A stretch of DNA of 64,000 nt from Isoetes taiwanensis (taxonomy: Eukaryota; Streptophyta; Lycopodiopsida; Isoetales; Isoetaceae), in assembly GCA_021234155.1 (NCBI GenBank), contig JAJEKV010000005.1, forward strand, positions 6,934,216 to 6,998,215. Reading direction: 5' to 3'. A model generated the notes under the pieces. The model searched no databases and was not told the DNA's origin. It worked only from the letters and a program-made list of their open reading frames with translations. Below, piece after piece: positions 41,905 through 56,273 of this stretch; position 1 is the stretch's first letter; each line of letters starts with the position of its first letter. Both the position numbers and the translations under genes were made by a program.

Positions 41905-42934
41905 ATACATGCCAGTTTACAACCACGTTTACAAAAACCCCCACGATAAAATCCATCAAAAGTTCAAATCAAAGTTTTGTATCAGATATATATATTTTAT
42001 ATTTCATATACGTAGTTGAGGAAACAAAAACACAAGAAAATATCAAGGCAAAAAAGGCACTACACCTGTCCCGGCAGAGGCATCTTCAGCTCACATAGAG
42101 ATCATTGCCTTCAGCATAAATTTTCATCTGCAGGAGGCACTCCTCAGTGTTATGAACTCAATCAACCCATTGTTGGACCTTATCAGAGATTGCAGCTCCT
42201 TGACTTTGCATTCGATCTACTTCCAAGGCAGAAAAGCGAGCCACAATAGTCATTTTAGTGCCGGGTTGGCTTGATCCCATGGATTCCTCCGAGGGTTTCC
42301 TTCTCGTGGTCTTAGTCCTACCCATGCTTTACTGCAGAGGAGTTGAAGAGTCGGAGGAGCAATTCTGGAGCTCGGAGGAGCTAAAGAGTCGAAGGATATA
42401 TGCTGCATGCATAAAGTTGGATGATATAGTCCTTGTCATAATGACGTCCTTAAAAGACGAGCCCTACAATAAATTCTTTATTATAACAGAATGTATTCTT
42501 AGATTCTGGATTCTCTCTCTTCTCTCTCTCTCTTTTTTTTTGTTTGTTTGTTGGTAGTGACCATTGAATTAGGTAATATGAAATGCCAGATGTGCCCAGT
42601 GAAAGCCCAGATCCCTCCCAAATGTGCAACTTCGATACACCATTGTTCTTAAACCCTAAATCAAGTTCAACTAATATGACTTTAGCATTGGCATTTGACA
42701 AAACTTGTGTAGCTTGCAACATTCCTAGATTGGAGGTAAATGTAAGGTAGATAGTTGAGTGTAGGATAAATTGGGATCGAACTGGGTGTAAAGATAAGGA
42801 ATAGGGTATTACAGCATTGACAGCATAAGACCGTATAGAAAGGGGTTTCTATAGATGGCAAGCTATATACAAAGTGGTTTCTTCATACTCGAGGAACACA
42901 TATGCCATATATCCCGTACATAAAGGTGAATCCC
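41905..42934. other. Intergenic; no gene recognised
   Basis: This is A+T-rich sequence. A short plus-strand frame (42258-42557) has a hydrophobic C-terminus but no known motif; a CT-rich microsatellite lies at 42508-42540. Confidence 0.5.
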
Positions 42935-43395
42935 CGGGGTGCACAGGAGGGACAGATGGAGTGGACTACCCAAGCCATTGTTCTATGCCAGCCAACGCCA
43001 TTGTCATGATTCTGTCTATTGTTATCCGGAGGCCCTGACTGTTAGTTGACCCCCAGTCTGAGCCCGGGGTAGAATCCTCATTTATGGTGCGTTTCCTATG
43101 TTATGTTGGTATTATGTTGTTGTTGCGTTGATGATGGATGAACCACTCTTCATGATGGTATATTATTTATTTGCATTGTTGCCAGGTGCTAACTTATATT
43201 TATGCTTTCGCTATATAGGATTCCCATAGAAGGCGTGGGACGAATGACACCTCCGTATCCTTCACCCGGACACTTGCCCATCACAAGTGGTCCGAGTCAG
43301 ACGGAGGGCCTTTCTGTGGTGATGAAGTCGCCATGGGAGGGGAATTTCCTATATTTATACGATGGGAGTATCGTATAGGTTCAGGGAGCGTCACA
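42935..43395 (+). repeat. 3' part of a related gypsy LTR
   Basis: GCACAGGAGGGACAGATGGA through to GGGAGCGTCACA aligns with the last 440 bp of the LTRs at 24674 and 38585. It has diverged too far from the 36941 LTR to be the other LTR of the same insertion. The first 1.2 kb of this LTR is missing. Confidence 0.75.
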
Positions 43396-45608
43396 AGAAA
43401 AGCTTGTGAAGTGATGCAGAATTAAGAGGGAGATGATCTAGTACCAAGTAGAAACTAAAGGAACTGCATAGAGAAGAAGGAAAAATCTAGCTAATGAGAA
43501 TGCCTGACATAGAAAAACTCCGTACAACAACAAGATCCAACTCAGAGGAAATGCCGAGATAGGAAAATATAGGCTCAACCCAGGGGGGCTTCCATTGGTG
43601 CCCTCCAAAAGTGCCATGTGCTACGCTGGAAAAAATGCAAAAGCCCATTGGCCAACACTGAACAAAAAAGTAAAATCTATATAGTAGAACAAGAGGTGGG
43701 GGGACTCTGACAACAATAAGATTCAATTTCGGAGGAAATGTTGATGAGAAATGCAAGGAGACACAAGGCTTTTATAGGAGAAAGGGCCAAAGAAAGCCTG
43801 CACAGGCTTGTGCCAAAGAAAGCCTAAGTCCAAAAAGAGAGTTGGCGCCAAAACTAGCGTCCCTTTCCCTAGAATGATAGTTTTCTTCTATATAAGAAGA
43901 AAACCATAACATTATTGCTATTTCCTTCTTATCCCCTTTTCAATATTAAGATTGTGACAAACTTGAAAAGTATTTAACAACATTGAGGACCAAGAAAAAG
44001 GGTGTTAAGGACCAACATGGAGTTGAACCAACAAATGCAGGACTAGACATAAACAACATAAAATGCTAGAAGCAGGCATAATGATCATGTAAACACATGA
44101 AATCTAAATTTCCATTCACTAATCAGGCTAAAAAAATGTGGCCCTAGTTTCTCGTAGATAGTGACCTTGTGCATGATTTCACCAACATGACAATATTCTT
44201 TTGTAATAAGTTAAAAGATTAAAGATGTTTCAGTTGAGATCCAATGGTCTTGTGCAACTTCCACTCACATCCGACATTATTTGTCTAAATTCCTCTGAAA
44301 TTCTATAGTTTGTATTTAGTGCACTATATATTGTGCTTATTTTTTACCAAACCTTTGAAGATGGTTGCTTGTGGTAACATCGTACACAATTAAGAACTGT
44401 CCCTTTGATACTGATGCTTTGTTTAAACTTCTTGCTCTGAGACATTAACAAGAGTTTTGAATTACAATAAACTTGGAAGTTTGATGATTCAAATGTTTAA
44501 TTAGTTGAAACATGTTGAGTAATAGAAAAAGGAGGCTATGTGGAAGAAGGAAAAGCTCCAAGAATGCACTAAAGAGTTTGTTTTTGTATAATGAAAACTA
44601 TCACTATGAAGTGACCTCGGTGCTATTGGGCTCGAAATTTTATTAGCTCAAACCAAAGCTTCGATGCATAATAAAAAAAATTGAAACTTTTTGTTTTGGT
44701 GTGTTCTCTTCAATAGCTTCATAGAAGTTTACTGCACTACAATGATACAGGATAAAAGACACGATCATAATGATCAGCTGGACAGGAAGTATGATTTGCT
44801 GTTGTGCAAATCATGTTTTAAGCAGGTGTGGAACCTTACTAAATCTGCTCGGAAATTCATTGTTTTGATCCAAAAAACTTAACCAAATATGAGCATATCA
44901 TACATCATCAGAAATATCCTAGAGAGAGCTTTCCAACGCAATAAAAAAAAATATACAAAACGGAGTCCGGATTGAGAAATGATAATAAAAAGCATATTAT
45001 CATCAAATCTGCACTTTGCAAAAAGGTATTTAAGAAGGTACCTATCTTGATAGATTTGGGCCAAATCATATGCCAATGGAAGGCTCTCTACACAAGTTTT
45101 CCAAAGAGCCTAAGATCATCTCAATCTGACCTTTGTAGCTCAAGTTATGAGTGCGGAAACAATTTTGACATTCTCTCTCTAGCGCTTCTCTTCTTTATCT
45201 ATTTTTTGAGACTTAGATATTACATACAATAGTTTGATAAAAAAAGAACATCTTATAAAAATCTTATTTTTGATTAAAACTTTTCTTTTTCTAATAAAAA
45301 TTTTGTAAAAAACATTTACAAATATAATCACCCAACAATGGCATAAGGACCTAAACAAGGATATGCAAAATAAGGATATGCGAAGCCAAGAATTGACATA
45401 ACCCTAACCCTTAGGCGTTTTTGATAGAAATTCAATCAATACCTTCTGGTACAAGAAGAATATCTCTAAGCATATAACCAAAACCTGCTTTAGGCTCGTT
45501 TTATTTTCCATAACGCAATCGAACCTAAAACACCATTACGAAATGAGACTTTGCCGAGGCGCCAATCAGCCCATTCAAACTCTGGCGACCTGCTAGGCAT
45601 TCCATGGG
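43396..45608. other. A+T-rich intergenic region upstream of polymerase theta
   Basis: No coding region, tRNA or transposon end is recognised in 2.2 kb. The last few hundred bases should hold the promoter of the polymerase theta gene, but I see no clear TATA box. Confidence 0.55.
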
Positions 45609-48600
45609 ATGGATGCTCTCCAACGAGAGGGCACCCCTAACAACAAGCGCCGCCTGGAACAGGTTCGTATTTCTACAAATCCTGCTTTTGCTGGGGCATC
45701 CCCAAGGAAATTTGATATACAAGCCTTATTCAATCCCACAATGCCCATGCCTTCGTGTTTCACACCCACTACATCTTTATTCTGATTGTATGTGTTCTTA
45801 TGTTGAAGATGAGTAGATATTTTGTTCTGCCCTTTTTCGCCATCAATCTAGTATACTGATCGTACTGGGTTCTTCGTTTTATGTGTGAATTTTCAGTTCT
45901 TTCCAGCTCGCAAGAAGAAACATGGTACTGGGTTGTCGCCCTCGAAGTTTTCATCAGCATTGCCAGAAAAGACCACAGAAAACTCTCCCAGTAAAAAGGG
46001 AAGCTTGGATGGTTTTCTTGTGAGCACATGCAGAGTAACTAAGGGATCTCACCCAACGGTTAACAATACGAACTTAAGCAACAGATTTGACGCTGCAGTG
46101 CAAAATGCAGGGAAGGATTCTTGTTTTACTCAATCTTATGCCCAGGTGAAGTTAGTAAAACCCACTGGAGAGGAGACAGGACGTTCGCAAGGTACAGAGA
46201 ATGGTTTTAAACATTTTTTGGAAAAGAATGACTGCGATTCCTCTTTTAGAAGGCCAGAGCATGGGCAAAGTATAGATTCTTTATACCACCCCATTAAAGA
46301 GACGAGTGGCACAGGTCGGGAATGTGAAAGTTTTAGTGGGCACCAGGAATGCAATAATGACCCAATGAATCAGTTTGCTAAAGAGTTTCTTTCGATTTGT
46401 TGTAGGTTTGTATTTTAAACTCATTTGTTTAAGCTATATCAACTGTGATGTAATCATTCTCAGTTTCTATTCTTGGCAGTGATGCTGTTTTCTTGAAGGA
46501 CTCATCAATGGAGGCATCAATTAATGAAACTGGACCAACAAATAAAATTTCAAGCTCGAAAACCATGGAACAGGGTGATACAAATAGGGTTATAAGATGC
46601 GATGGCCGTAAACCGAATGTCAATTTGTTATTACAAGAAGTTCCTGTGGGGCTCGCAGAAAAGACTCCTGAAGAAGCAAATAACCTATTTAGTAATGATT
46701 CCCAATTTCATCCAACAAATGCTTTGGATGGCCAAAGTAAACAGCCAAATAGCATAAGTTGTGATCAATCATTCCCTTTGGAGAAGAAGGTCGATGCTTC
46801 CCATAGGGAAGCTTTAGTACCTTTCAAAGAAGATAATGCTGGTTACAGTTTCTCTACACCAGAGATTTATAAAATGGCTAAACGTTTGTCAATGAGTAGT
46901 GGATCAAAGACATCTTTGACTCCTTGTGGCTTTAGCTGTATGAAGAAGAATAAACAAACACCTAATGCATGCCCTTCAGGCAGAAAATCTCGCAGCCCAT
47001 TTTTTTCTCCTGGAGATGCTTTTTGGGATGAGGCCATTGAAGTGACTGATGGCTTACTTGCATCAAAGATGATTGATGATAAACAGAACAATGTGCAAAT
47101 TTGCGTTGACGTGGAAAGTTCTTTATTAACAAATCATGTACATCAAGCGGCCCACAATGGAGCAGATGCTACCTCAGATGTTTTATTAGTTGAAGCAGCA
47201 CACGAAAAGGCAGAAATAGCAATAGGGCAGGATCTCTCATTGCAAAATCAAGGAGTATCTGAAAAAGATAATGAAGCCAAGTCAACAATTTTTAAAACCA
47301 GTTCGCCCTTGCCAGTCCGGCATTTTGATTTTTCATTGCAAGAGAACAATGAAAAGGCAACACCTTGCACACTTCAAAACGGAAAGATTGGTCTCCAAGA
47401 AGAAGTGAACACTGACCAAAATAAGCAGACAATGACGACATGCTATAAGGATGCTAATAATGCTAGCCAAATGCTGCCAAATGCCAACAAGGATGACGTT
47501 CCTGCAGTGCAAAATGTTTCTATAGAAAGATCACAGACCATGGATCCTAAAGAAAATACGGAATTGTGCAATTGGCTTCCAGATGAAGTCTGCAGAGTGT
47601 ATCGTGAACGAGGCCTCAGAAAATTATACTCATGGCAGGTAACTATTTCCGGTTCATGCATTTGTATTGCCTGTAAAATTTACTGTCTTTGTTGCATCTG
47701 ATATGCAAACATGTGTTCATACGGCTATTTTATCCCTTTTTAAATAGGAAGACAACTTATATATCTGTTTTCTCTTGCCTTAGTTTGAATTTACAATGAT
47801 GTATCATGTATAGTATTATTTCTAGTTTCATAGAATTCTTTCCTGTTTCTTTGTTTTCTTCCAGGAGAGCTCAATGTCAACCTTGAACAACTTATTACTC
47901 AATTTAAATAACATTTTTTAGGTGGAGTGCCTACAAATGGAAGGGGTTCTTAATGGCAGAAACCTTGTATATTCTGCATCAACAAGGTATTCAATTTTCC
48001 AGACCACCATTGGCCATGCATTTTTCTGGATACTGACGCCCTTGTTATTCCAACAGTGCAGGGAAGAGTCTTGTTGCTGAAATTTTGATGATACGACGAG
48101 TCCTTTCAACTGGAAAAAAAGCAATGTTAGTGTTGCCATATGTAGCTCTATGCTCTGAGAAGGTTAGTTTGGCCACCAACCTTCTAATATGAGTTTATTC
48201 TCTACATTGCCTTGGGATGTTGAAGTTGGCATAGCGATTAGCATGCAAACTGTGCGCCTTTGACAAAGTGGAAGATTTACCATTGGCTCTTCAAGGCAAG
48301 GTCTAATGGAACTGCATCAGTGGGTAACAAGATTGCAAAGAAATTCAAAATGATTTTTCAAAGAAAAAATGGAGGTGACAATGCTACAGTTGTCGGTTGC
48401 GTTGTGTTCCTAGTTATCATGCACTTTACTCAAGAGAGTACTATCAGACAAGGGGACACCTTCGTTATTCATCCCCCCTGCTGGAAACATGCCGGAAACT
48501 CCCCCCTAACAATGTCGCTTTTAATGTCTAACTAGTTTAGATTTTATCGATTTGTATATCATCAGGTTCGACTGGTGTACTTATTGCTTGAGGTATTTCG

Positions 48601-51600
48601 CAGGCTGCTCAACTTGAGTCCATATTGGAGCCTATAGGCAAGCGTGTTCATAGCTTTTTCGGCATACAGGGAGGTGCAAACTTTCATAAGGACACAGCTG
48701 TTGCAGTCTGCACTATCGAGAAAGCTAATTCTCTCATTAATAAGCTACTTGAAGAAGGGCGTATTTCTGAGTTGGGTGTAGTGGTAATTGATGAACTGCA
48801 CATGGTCAGTTGACTTTCATGAAGGTGCATAAGCAAAGTTGAAACCATTGATCAAATTTTTTTTGTCACAGGTAGGAGATAAAGATAGAGGTTATCTTCT
48901 GGAATTGATGTTAACAAAGCTGCGATATGCTGCTGGTGAAGGTGAATGTTCTCCTTCACATAGCCCACCACAGAAGGACCAACAAACAAGAAACTTGCAA
49001 ATTATTGGAATGAGTGCAACAATGCCAAACGTTGGAGCAGTTGCCAGTTGGCTTAAGGTCTCTAATGATTTTCTTTCATTATATTGAAACAACTTTACAA
49101 CCACTTTCTGTGTGTTGCAACCACATCTAGTGATTCCCCTCTTTTTATAATGCGAGTTCTGGTAGACCTTGATTAATCCATTGTCCTAGCAAATCAAGTC
49201 CTGGAAATCAAAATTTATTAGTATTCCCTTAAACATTATCCCAGAATGCACAAATTAGAAACAGAAAGGCCTGACTGCTTATGCAGAAAGTGGTCACCAA
49301 AATGCGGACTCCTAATGCCATATTCCTTGAAGGTCTATGCTGATGTTGTTATGTCCATTCGGCAGGCTATTTCATACGAGACCAGTTATCGACCTGTACC
49401 ATTAGAAGAGTTTATAAAAGTTGGTAGAACCATTTACAACAAAAATATGGAGGTTATTCGTACTCTTAGACAAGGTGCAGATCTTGGTGGAAAAGATAGC
49501 GAACACGTTGTTGAATTATGCCATGAGGTAGCCATTTATCATATATTTGTCTTTGGCATGGCATTGTTGTCTTTGAACCCAGATCGTGCTCTTTGAGTTA
49601 AGCATATTTTTCTGTCTTACAGATAGTCCAGGAAGGTCATTCTGTGTTGCTGTTTTGTTCTAGCCGTCGTGCTTGCGAAACATCAGCACGGCATGTGGCA
49701 AAATATCTTCCAAAGATTTCAGTTTCAAGCAATAATAAGCTAGGCTACAAAAGTGGAGAAGAAGCTGTAGAAGACTTGAGAAAGGTTCCTGCTGGATTAG
49801 ACCCAGTTCTGGCAGAAACCTTGCCTGCTGGAGTTGCGTATCATCATGCAGGTCTTACGGTATGACTGGATGCTACATTCAGGTTTGTTCCTTTCTGGGC
49901 TGAAGATTGCCTATGCTTATTTACAGGCAGAAGAACGTGAAATTGTTGAAGCTTGCTATCGGCAAGGAATTGTACGGGTTTTGGCTGCAACATCAACCCT
50001 TGCTGCTGGCATAAACCTCCCGGCAAGAAGAGTTATTTTTAGGCAGCCCAAGGTTGGCCGAGATTTCCTCGATGGAACACGATATAGGCAGATGGCTGGA
50101 AGGGCTGGGAGGGCTGGCATTGACATAAAGGGTGAAAGTGTATGTGGTCACAATTAAACATTGACATTGGTACAAGCTCATGTTGTATAGGTAGTTGTAG
50201 ATAAGGTATTTGAATTGTACACATGCTGATATCATGTTAATTTTACTTATTATCATTATTAGGTGTTGATATGCAAGCCAGAGGAAGTAAATAGGATGGT
50301 TTCTATCGTTCAAGAGGGTTGTCAGCCACTTCAATCATGCCTTGCAGAAGATAAGAATGGAATGATGCGAGCACTCCTAGAGGTTGTGGCTGGAGGTATA
50401 GTGCAGACTGCACAAGATGTGCATCGTTATGTTCGATGCACGCTTTTAAACTCAACTCAACCATTTGAAGAAGTTGTGAAATCAGCCCAGGATTCTCTCC
50501 GCTGGCTTTGCCACATGAAGTTTATAGAATGGGATACTAGTTCCCTTATGTATAACACTACACCACTTGGAAAGGCTGCATTTGGAAGCTCTTTGAGTCC
50601 CGATGAATCTCTGGTATTGATACCTAGATTAGTTTCCTTTCTCAGCCATCCTCTGATATTTTTAATTAAATACGATTGTTTTATATTGGAGGTTGTATTT
50701 GAAGATTTGGCAAAAGCACGCGAGAGTTTTGTTCTGGCTTCAGATTTGCATGTAATTTTTGAAGTTACTCCTATTTACGTAGAACTAGAACCAGACTGGG
50801 GAGTTTTTTATCAACGGTTTGTGGAGCTCTCACCTATTGATCAGGTACTAATTATTCCGCATTAAATTTCTTGAAGAAGGAAAAAATCACATATCAACTT
50901 CTGTAGCTAATACTTTTCCCCCTTGGTTTCAGGCTGTTGGAAACCGGGTTGGAGTTTCCGAGCCCTTCTTAATGCGCATGGCTCATGGTGCTCCAGTTAT
51001 GCAGCTTCGTAGCAAGACATCAAAAAGCCCTGCTCACAAGGGCGGTCAACGTTCTGCGAAGCTTCCCCATGTTAGTTCAAAATTAGGTGGAGAACCATTG
51101 TCAAATGACACACTGCTTCGTGTATGTCGGCGTTTTTTTGCAGCACTCTTGCTGTCCAAGCTTGTCCAAGTATAGACCACAACTTCTGAATGGGGGGTTG
51201 TAGCATTTCTTTGTTACTTTTTGATTGTTAATTATGTGAATTCTAGGAATCACCATTAATGGAGGTTTGCGACAGCTTTAAAGTACCAAGGGGTACAGTC
51301 CAAGCATTGCAAGACAGTGCTGGCAGGTTTGCATCTATGGTTGCAGCCTTCTGTGAAAGGCTGGGATGGTCTGATCTTGGAGGCCTTGTATCGAAGTTCC
51401 AAAACCGTGTCTCTTTTGGTGTACGGGCAGAGATAGTTGAACTCACTGAAATACCTTTTGTGAAGGTTTATATGCTAGACTACCTTTTCCTATCATTTTT
51501 CTTTCCAAACAAAGATTATTTTTGTTAGAGGGACCAAATAACATTACAAACCATTTGTATTGATATGCTTGCCTTCACTAAGGACAGAAATGACCATGCA

Positions 51601-54600
51601 AATTGAATCTAGATTTGGACATTTGCAGGCGGCAAGGGCGAGAGCCCTGTACAAGGCAGGCTTGCGAACAGTGCAAGCTGTTGCAGAGGCCACTATCCAA
51701 GAACTTGCAAAAGCTTTATACGATTATTCTTCCAAAAGTGTTCAAGGTTGGTTCTTTGCTCTGGTAGCTGGCAGCTGGTTCTAATTAATGCCTGGCTACA
51801 ATTTGTCTTTCATTCCCAGATGGTCCAAGGAACCTGATTCAGCGACGAATACAATTGGCTGCTGCACGGAAGATTAAAAATGGGGCGAGGAATATTGTTC
51901 TGGAGCGTGCGGAAGAGGCGCAAAGGGCTGCATTTTCTGCACTTAGAGCACTTGGACTTGATGTTCCAGAACCACTTTCACTTTCACACACTAACACAGG
52001 TGCCGAGATAACTGATGAACAGCTTGAAGATGATCTTCGGGAAATAGACATCAGGCGTGACGAAAGCTTTATAGGAAATGATGCTGTTCATGGCCAGGCG
52101 AAAGTTTGTGATGAGGTTATTGGTGCTGGTAATTTCAGTGGTTCTGGAACTGCTCTGGAAGAGATGATCTCTGTAACTGTTGTTAAGGAGGCGGTCACTG
52201 AAGTTTCAGCAGTAACTGTTGATTCAGGTCCGGTTGTGGTCGACATGATGGATGGTGGATTTGAAGGCTTTTTGCGAAAGTGGGAAAGTGTAAATGGGTT
52301 TGCGTTTGATCTACATCTTAGTGGAGAAGTAAAAGATCCTACAGATTTGGTTAAGCTTGATGGGATAGCAATTTGCTGGCATGACTCGCCAATATATTAT
52401 TTGAGTATTTATCCTCCTAACGTTAGTTCTGGTATTTATGATGATGCACATTCTCGATGGAAGAGCATAATGATGGTTCTATCTAAGGATAATGTGAAGA
52501 AGATTGCTTGGGATCTGAAGGGACAAGTTCATGCATTAAATCAACCAGGTATTTCTATGCAGACAGGCAAGCAGTCTATTTTTGGAGTTCAAAATCCAGA
52601 TACAAAACAGTTGCAGTCCTTACCAGGGATTGATTTGGGGAAGCCAGTTATTGATCTAAAGATTGCCACATGGCTTCTTTGGCCAGATGAAGAAAGCTCC
52701 CATCCAAACACCCTAGAGCAGGTGACATTTTCTAACATAAATTTTTGTATTTTCTAGACTAATGGTTCATGGTGTCGAAATAACTATGTTGAAGTCTAAT
52801 GTCTAACATCAGCTTGTAGTCACAACTGTCACAGCTCATAGAGGGCTAAGGATTCGTTTTACAGCCCCCCACAATCCTGTGTGCCACGTAAGAAAAATCG
52901 CTTTTGGGCTCAAATCTGGATGATTCAAAGGGATTTTAGGGTGCTTGGGGATCAAATTTGCTTATTTTGAATGGATTTTAGTGACGAATTTGCTTATTTT
53001 GCTTGTTTGTGACGAATTTTAGGTTGGGGTTCCTGGGGTTGATTCGTTCCCTCATTCTTTCTGTTTTTTTTGTGGGACGTGGCTGTGTTTATGCTAACGT
53101 GGAGGGGGGTGGGGGGCTGGGTTGCAAAACGAGTGTGTCCTGTCCGCCTGTATCTGTGCCCCATTGTCTCATGCGTAACGATATGTATTTCCTAGTTTCG
53201 CTGGCCTTTCTGTACATTTCACTAGCTGTTTGTGTCGAGTTGCAGATGGTAAAGAAAAGGCTGCCAGGTGAAGTAGCTGCTGCTGCAAATAGGGCTGGCC
53301 GATGGTCCAATCAAATGGGAAGGGTTGCTCATAATGGATGCTGTCGCCGTGCTGCCCAAATACGAGCGCTGGATTCATTTCTCTGGAAACTCTTAATGTC
53401 GGAAGGACTCCATGAACCTTTGTTAAACTTAGAAATGCCGCTGGTGAGTATTATCCTAATGTTGTTCACTCAGAACAATTATGGACAAAGACTTTGTAAT
53501 TTAAAAAGTCCAGTTTGTAGTATCATGTCCTGTCGATGTTGTACCTCTAATCCAACATTAAATAAATTTCGTCCTGTAGAATAGTAGCAATTGTCACAAT
53601 TTCAATGGATTTATTTCCTTAATACTTCAGTTATGTGCAATTTGTTGCTATCTTACTGTACACAGAGCACCACATATCATAGTACATTGATCAGGTAACT
53701 CCAGGGGCACAAAAGGAAAGATTACAATTGAAATATACTTAAGATAAGGTGCTTAATTATAGTCGCTGTCTTCTCGTCAGAAATTTTATTAGCATTGGCC
53801 TTCATGGAGGATTGTAGATGGCACTCTGATGGTTTTTAGTTGCCTTTTAGATTTTTACATTTTTAAATTTTATTCTTAGGTAAGCGTTTTTAATGAGATG
53901 GAGCACACAAAACTTGGAGTGAATATGAAGCATTGCCGTCAGGCCAGAGAATTGCTTGAGCATAAGATTAAGGAGCTCGAATTGAAAGCTCATAAGCTAG
54001 CAGGAAAATCGTTCTCACTTTCTATGCCTGCTGATGTTGCTGATGTTCTATATAGGCATTTGAAGTTGCCTGTGCCACCAGGATGCCAAAAAGGAAAACA
54101 GCATCCCAGCACTGATAAACAAGCACTTGATTTCCTAAGGTACACTGTTTTGTCAGCACCATGCATCTATTATCGATTACATATTTTTGCCATCAAAGAT
54201 GCATGTATACACAGTTACTATCGTATTTTTATTTTTTGACGCTGGTGCCTTAATTAAGTTGAACTGCATCAGGGAATTGCATCCTATTGCAGAAGTGATC
54301 AAAGAACACAGGAGCTTGTCAAAACTTTTTCACAGCACTATTGGTGCCATTTTATCACGAGCTAAGCCAAGTGTATGTTCGAACGATACAAATTTTGATG
54401 TTTTTCACATCTATGGGCACTGGCTGCAAACCTCTACTGCTACAGGAAGGGTTTCCATGGAGGATCCTAATCTACAGGTATGAGATGCCATGTCTGAATG
54501 TAACTTGCTCCTAACTTGTGTAACCATGCTTCACTACCTAGTGTGTAGAGCATTCTATTCACTTCTCCATAGAAGACCACGTGGAAACAAAGAAACTGAA

Positions 54601-55785
54601 GGAAGTTTATGTAAATGCTCGTGAATGTTTTGTGCCCACTGAGGTAAGGGCTTATAATTTCTTGACAAATGCTTAATATGCCTGTATCCATTTTGGGACC
54701 ATCCATTTTGCAGGGTGATTGGGTCCTTTTATCAGCGGACTATTCTCAGATTGAGGTACGGATGATGGCTCATTTTTCAGGAGATCCTCGCCTTATAGAG
54801 TTGTTAAGCAAACCAACGGGAGACCTCTTTCGCATGATAGCATCAGTATGGTCTGGACAGACAGAGGACACCATCACTGATAAACTTCGTGAACAAACTA
54901 AAAGAATGGTTTATGGTATTCTTTATGGCATGGGTATAAATGCGTTGGCTGAAAGACTGGAATGTTCAGTTTCCGAAGCATCAAAGAACTATGATCAGTT
55001 TAAAGCAGCTTTTCCTGGAGTATCTTCATGGCTTCTACAGGCTGTAGAAAGTTGTCGGCAAAGAGGGTGTGTCCTAGTTTTCTAAAGTAGTTTGCCTTGG
55101 TCCTTCTTCTTAGTGCATTCATCTATTTTATCTATTTCAGTTACATAAAAACTATTGCTGGAAGGAAGCGCTATTTAGATAAGATTAACAATTCAAACCG
55201 TGGAGAACAGGCAAAAGCAGAGAGACAGGCTGTAAACTCGATTTGTCAGGTACAACTGCTGTGCCATCTCATCCTTGCTAATATACTGAAATTGTTGAAG
55301 CATTTGAGAAGCATTGGTTCTTGTTGGTGTAGGGGTCGGCTGCTGATTTGATCAAAATTGCTATGATCAATCTATATGCTGCAATGTCAGGGAAAAGCAC
55401 AATGATTTCAAATTCTTATATCTCGAATGATGCGATGAAAACACTGCCACATTCAATACTCCAAGGGCAATGCCGCCTTCTGCTCCAGGTTTGACAATAT
55501 TTAATTCGTCAAACATTTTCCTCTTTGGTGTACCTTAACTAGAAGAAGTCTTTGCTAGATACATGATGAGCTAATATTTGAGGTGAAGAGATCAATCGTC
55601 AATGAAGCAAGTGTTATTATACGCTTGTGTATGGAAGAGGCTCTTCAGTTAAAAGGTCTTAAAATTTTCCTGTTTTGTGTGGCAATTATTTGTTCACTGA
55701 TTAGGCACTCTGCTTTTCAGTTCCTTTATGTGTCAAAATTCAATTTGGAGATTCATGGGGTACTTTGAAACCACTGCCATGTTAA
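45609..55785 (+). CDS. POLQ: DNA polymerase theta (TEBICHI-type helicase-polymerase), 25 exons
   Basis: This enzyme carries out theta-mediated (microhomology) end joining of DNA breaks in the nucleus. My exons: 45609-45662, 45897-46405, 46480-47638, 47922-47986, 48057-48162, 48604-48804, 48872-49057, 49366-49527, 49623-49859, 49927-50139, 50263-50613, 50692-50844, 50933-51169, 51247-51465, 51629-51746, 51820-52721, 53246-53443, 53880-54139, 54273-54477, 54542-54643, 54714-55066, 55141-55249, 55333-55488, 55559-55655, 55721-55785. All introns are GT-AG, all phases agree, and the total is 2138 codons, close to the Arabidopsis protein. The helicase has Walker A STSAGKS (about residue 594), DELH (about 695), SAT and MAGRAGR. 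An exonuclease-like domain lies in exon 16. The family A polymerase has DYSQIE (about 1889), TK...YGILYGMG (about 1942-1953) and HDEL (about 2088). The N-terminus (KRRLEQFF) is PIP-box-like. The gene is apparently intact. Confidence 0.93.
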
Positions 55786-56273
55786 GTGGTTGCTATGTAT
55801 TATAAAAATATATTCTGTACATCATGTACTATAGTGCTTATTTATTGTTTTGCTTCATGCTGTTAATCAGTGGTACTTGTTCCAGTGAACGATGTAATAC
55901 TTGGCACTGGTTGAATAAAGGATTTACATTGGTACACTTGCCTATCACATAAAACTATCCCATACATAAAGCTGTTGCACATTCCCTCTCCAGATTTGAA
56001 GTCTCAAAATAATTTGACCTTCATGAACGTCACCAAAAATGGACTGCAAATATATTGATGTTATACGAAGGACGTAGAAGGGACTGCATACATTGTAGTT
56101 CCCTTCCACAACGGTTTCTTTTTCACCTTTTTTCCCCAACCATGCTTCCTTTGTCAACCATGTATAGATTTGATAGCTTAACCACGTGTGTTTTTGAAAA
56201 GCTATCAAATCTATATATGAAAAATGGTAAATAAAGGCGATGCATTTATTGGCTCCTGATTTGGGCGATTCCA
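55786..56273. other. 3' flank of polymerase theta; no gene
   Basis: This is A+T-rich sequence holding the expected 3' UTR; AATAAA-like signals occur (TTGAATAAAGG near 55910-55920). A short inverted repeat, AGATTTGATAGCTTAACC with AAGCTATCAAATCT, lies near 56165-56212. Confidence 0.5.

Noticed and set aside
42935-43395. 3' LTR partner of the H3-like element
   Set aside because: It is too diverged from the 36941-38585 LTR to be from the same insertion and lacks the first 1.2 kb.
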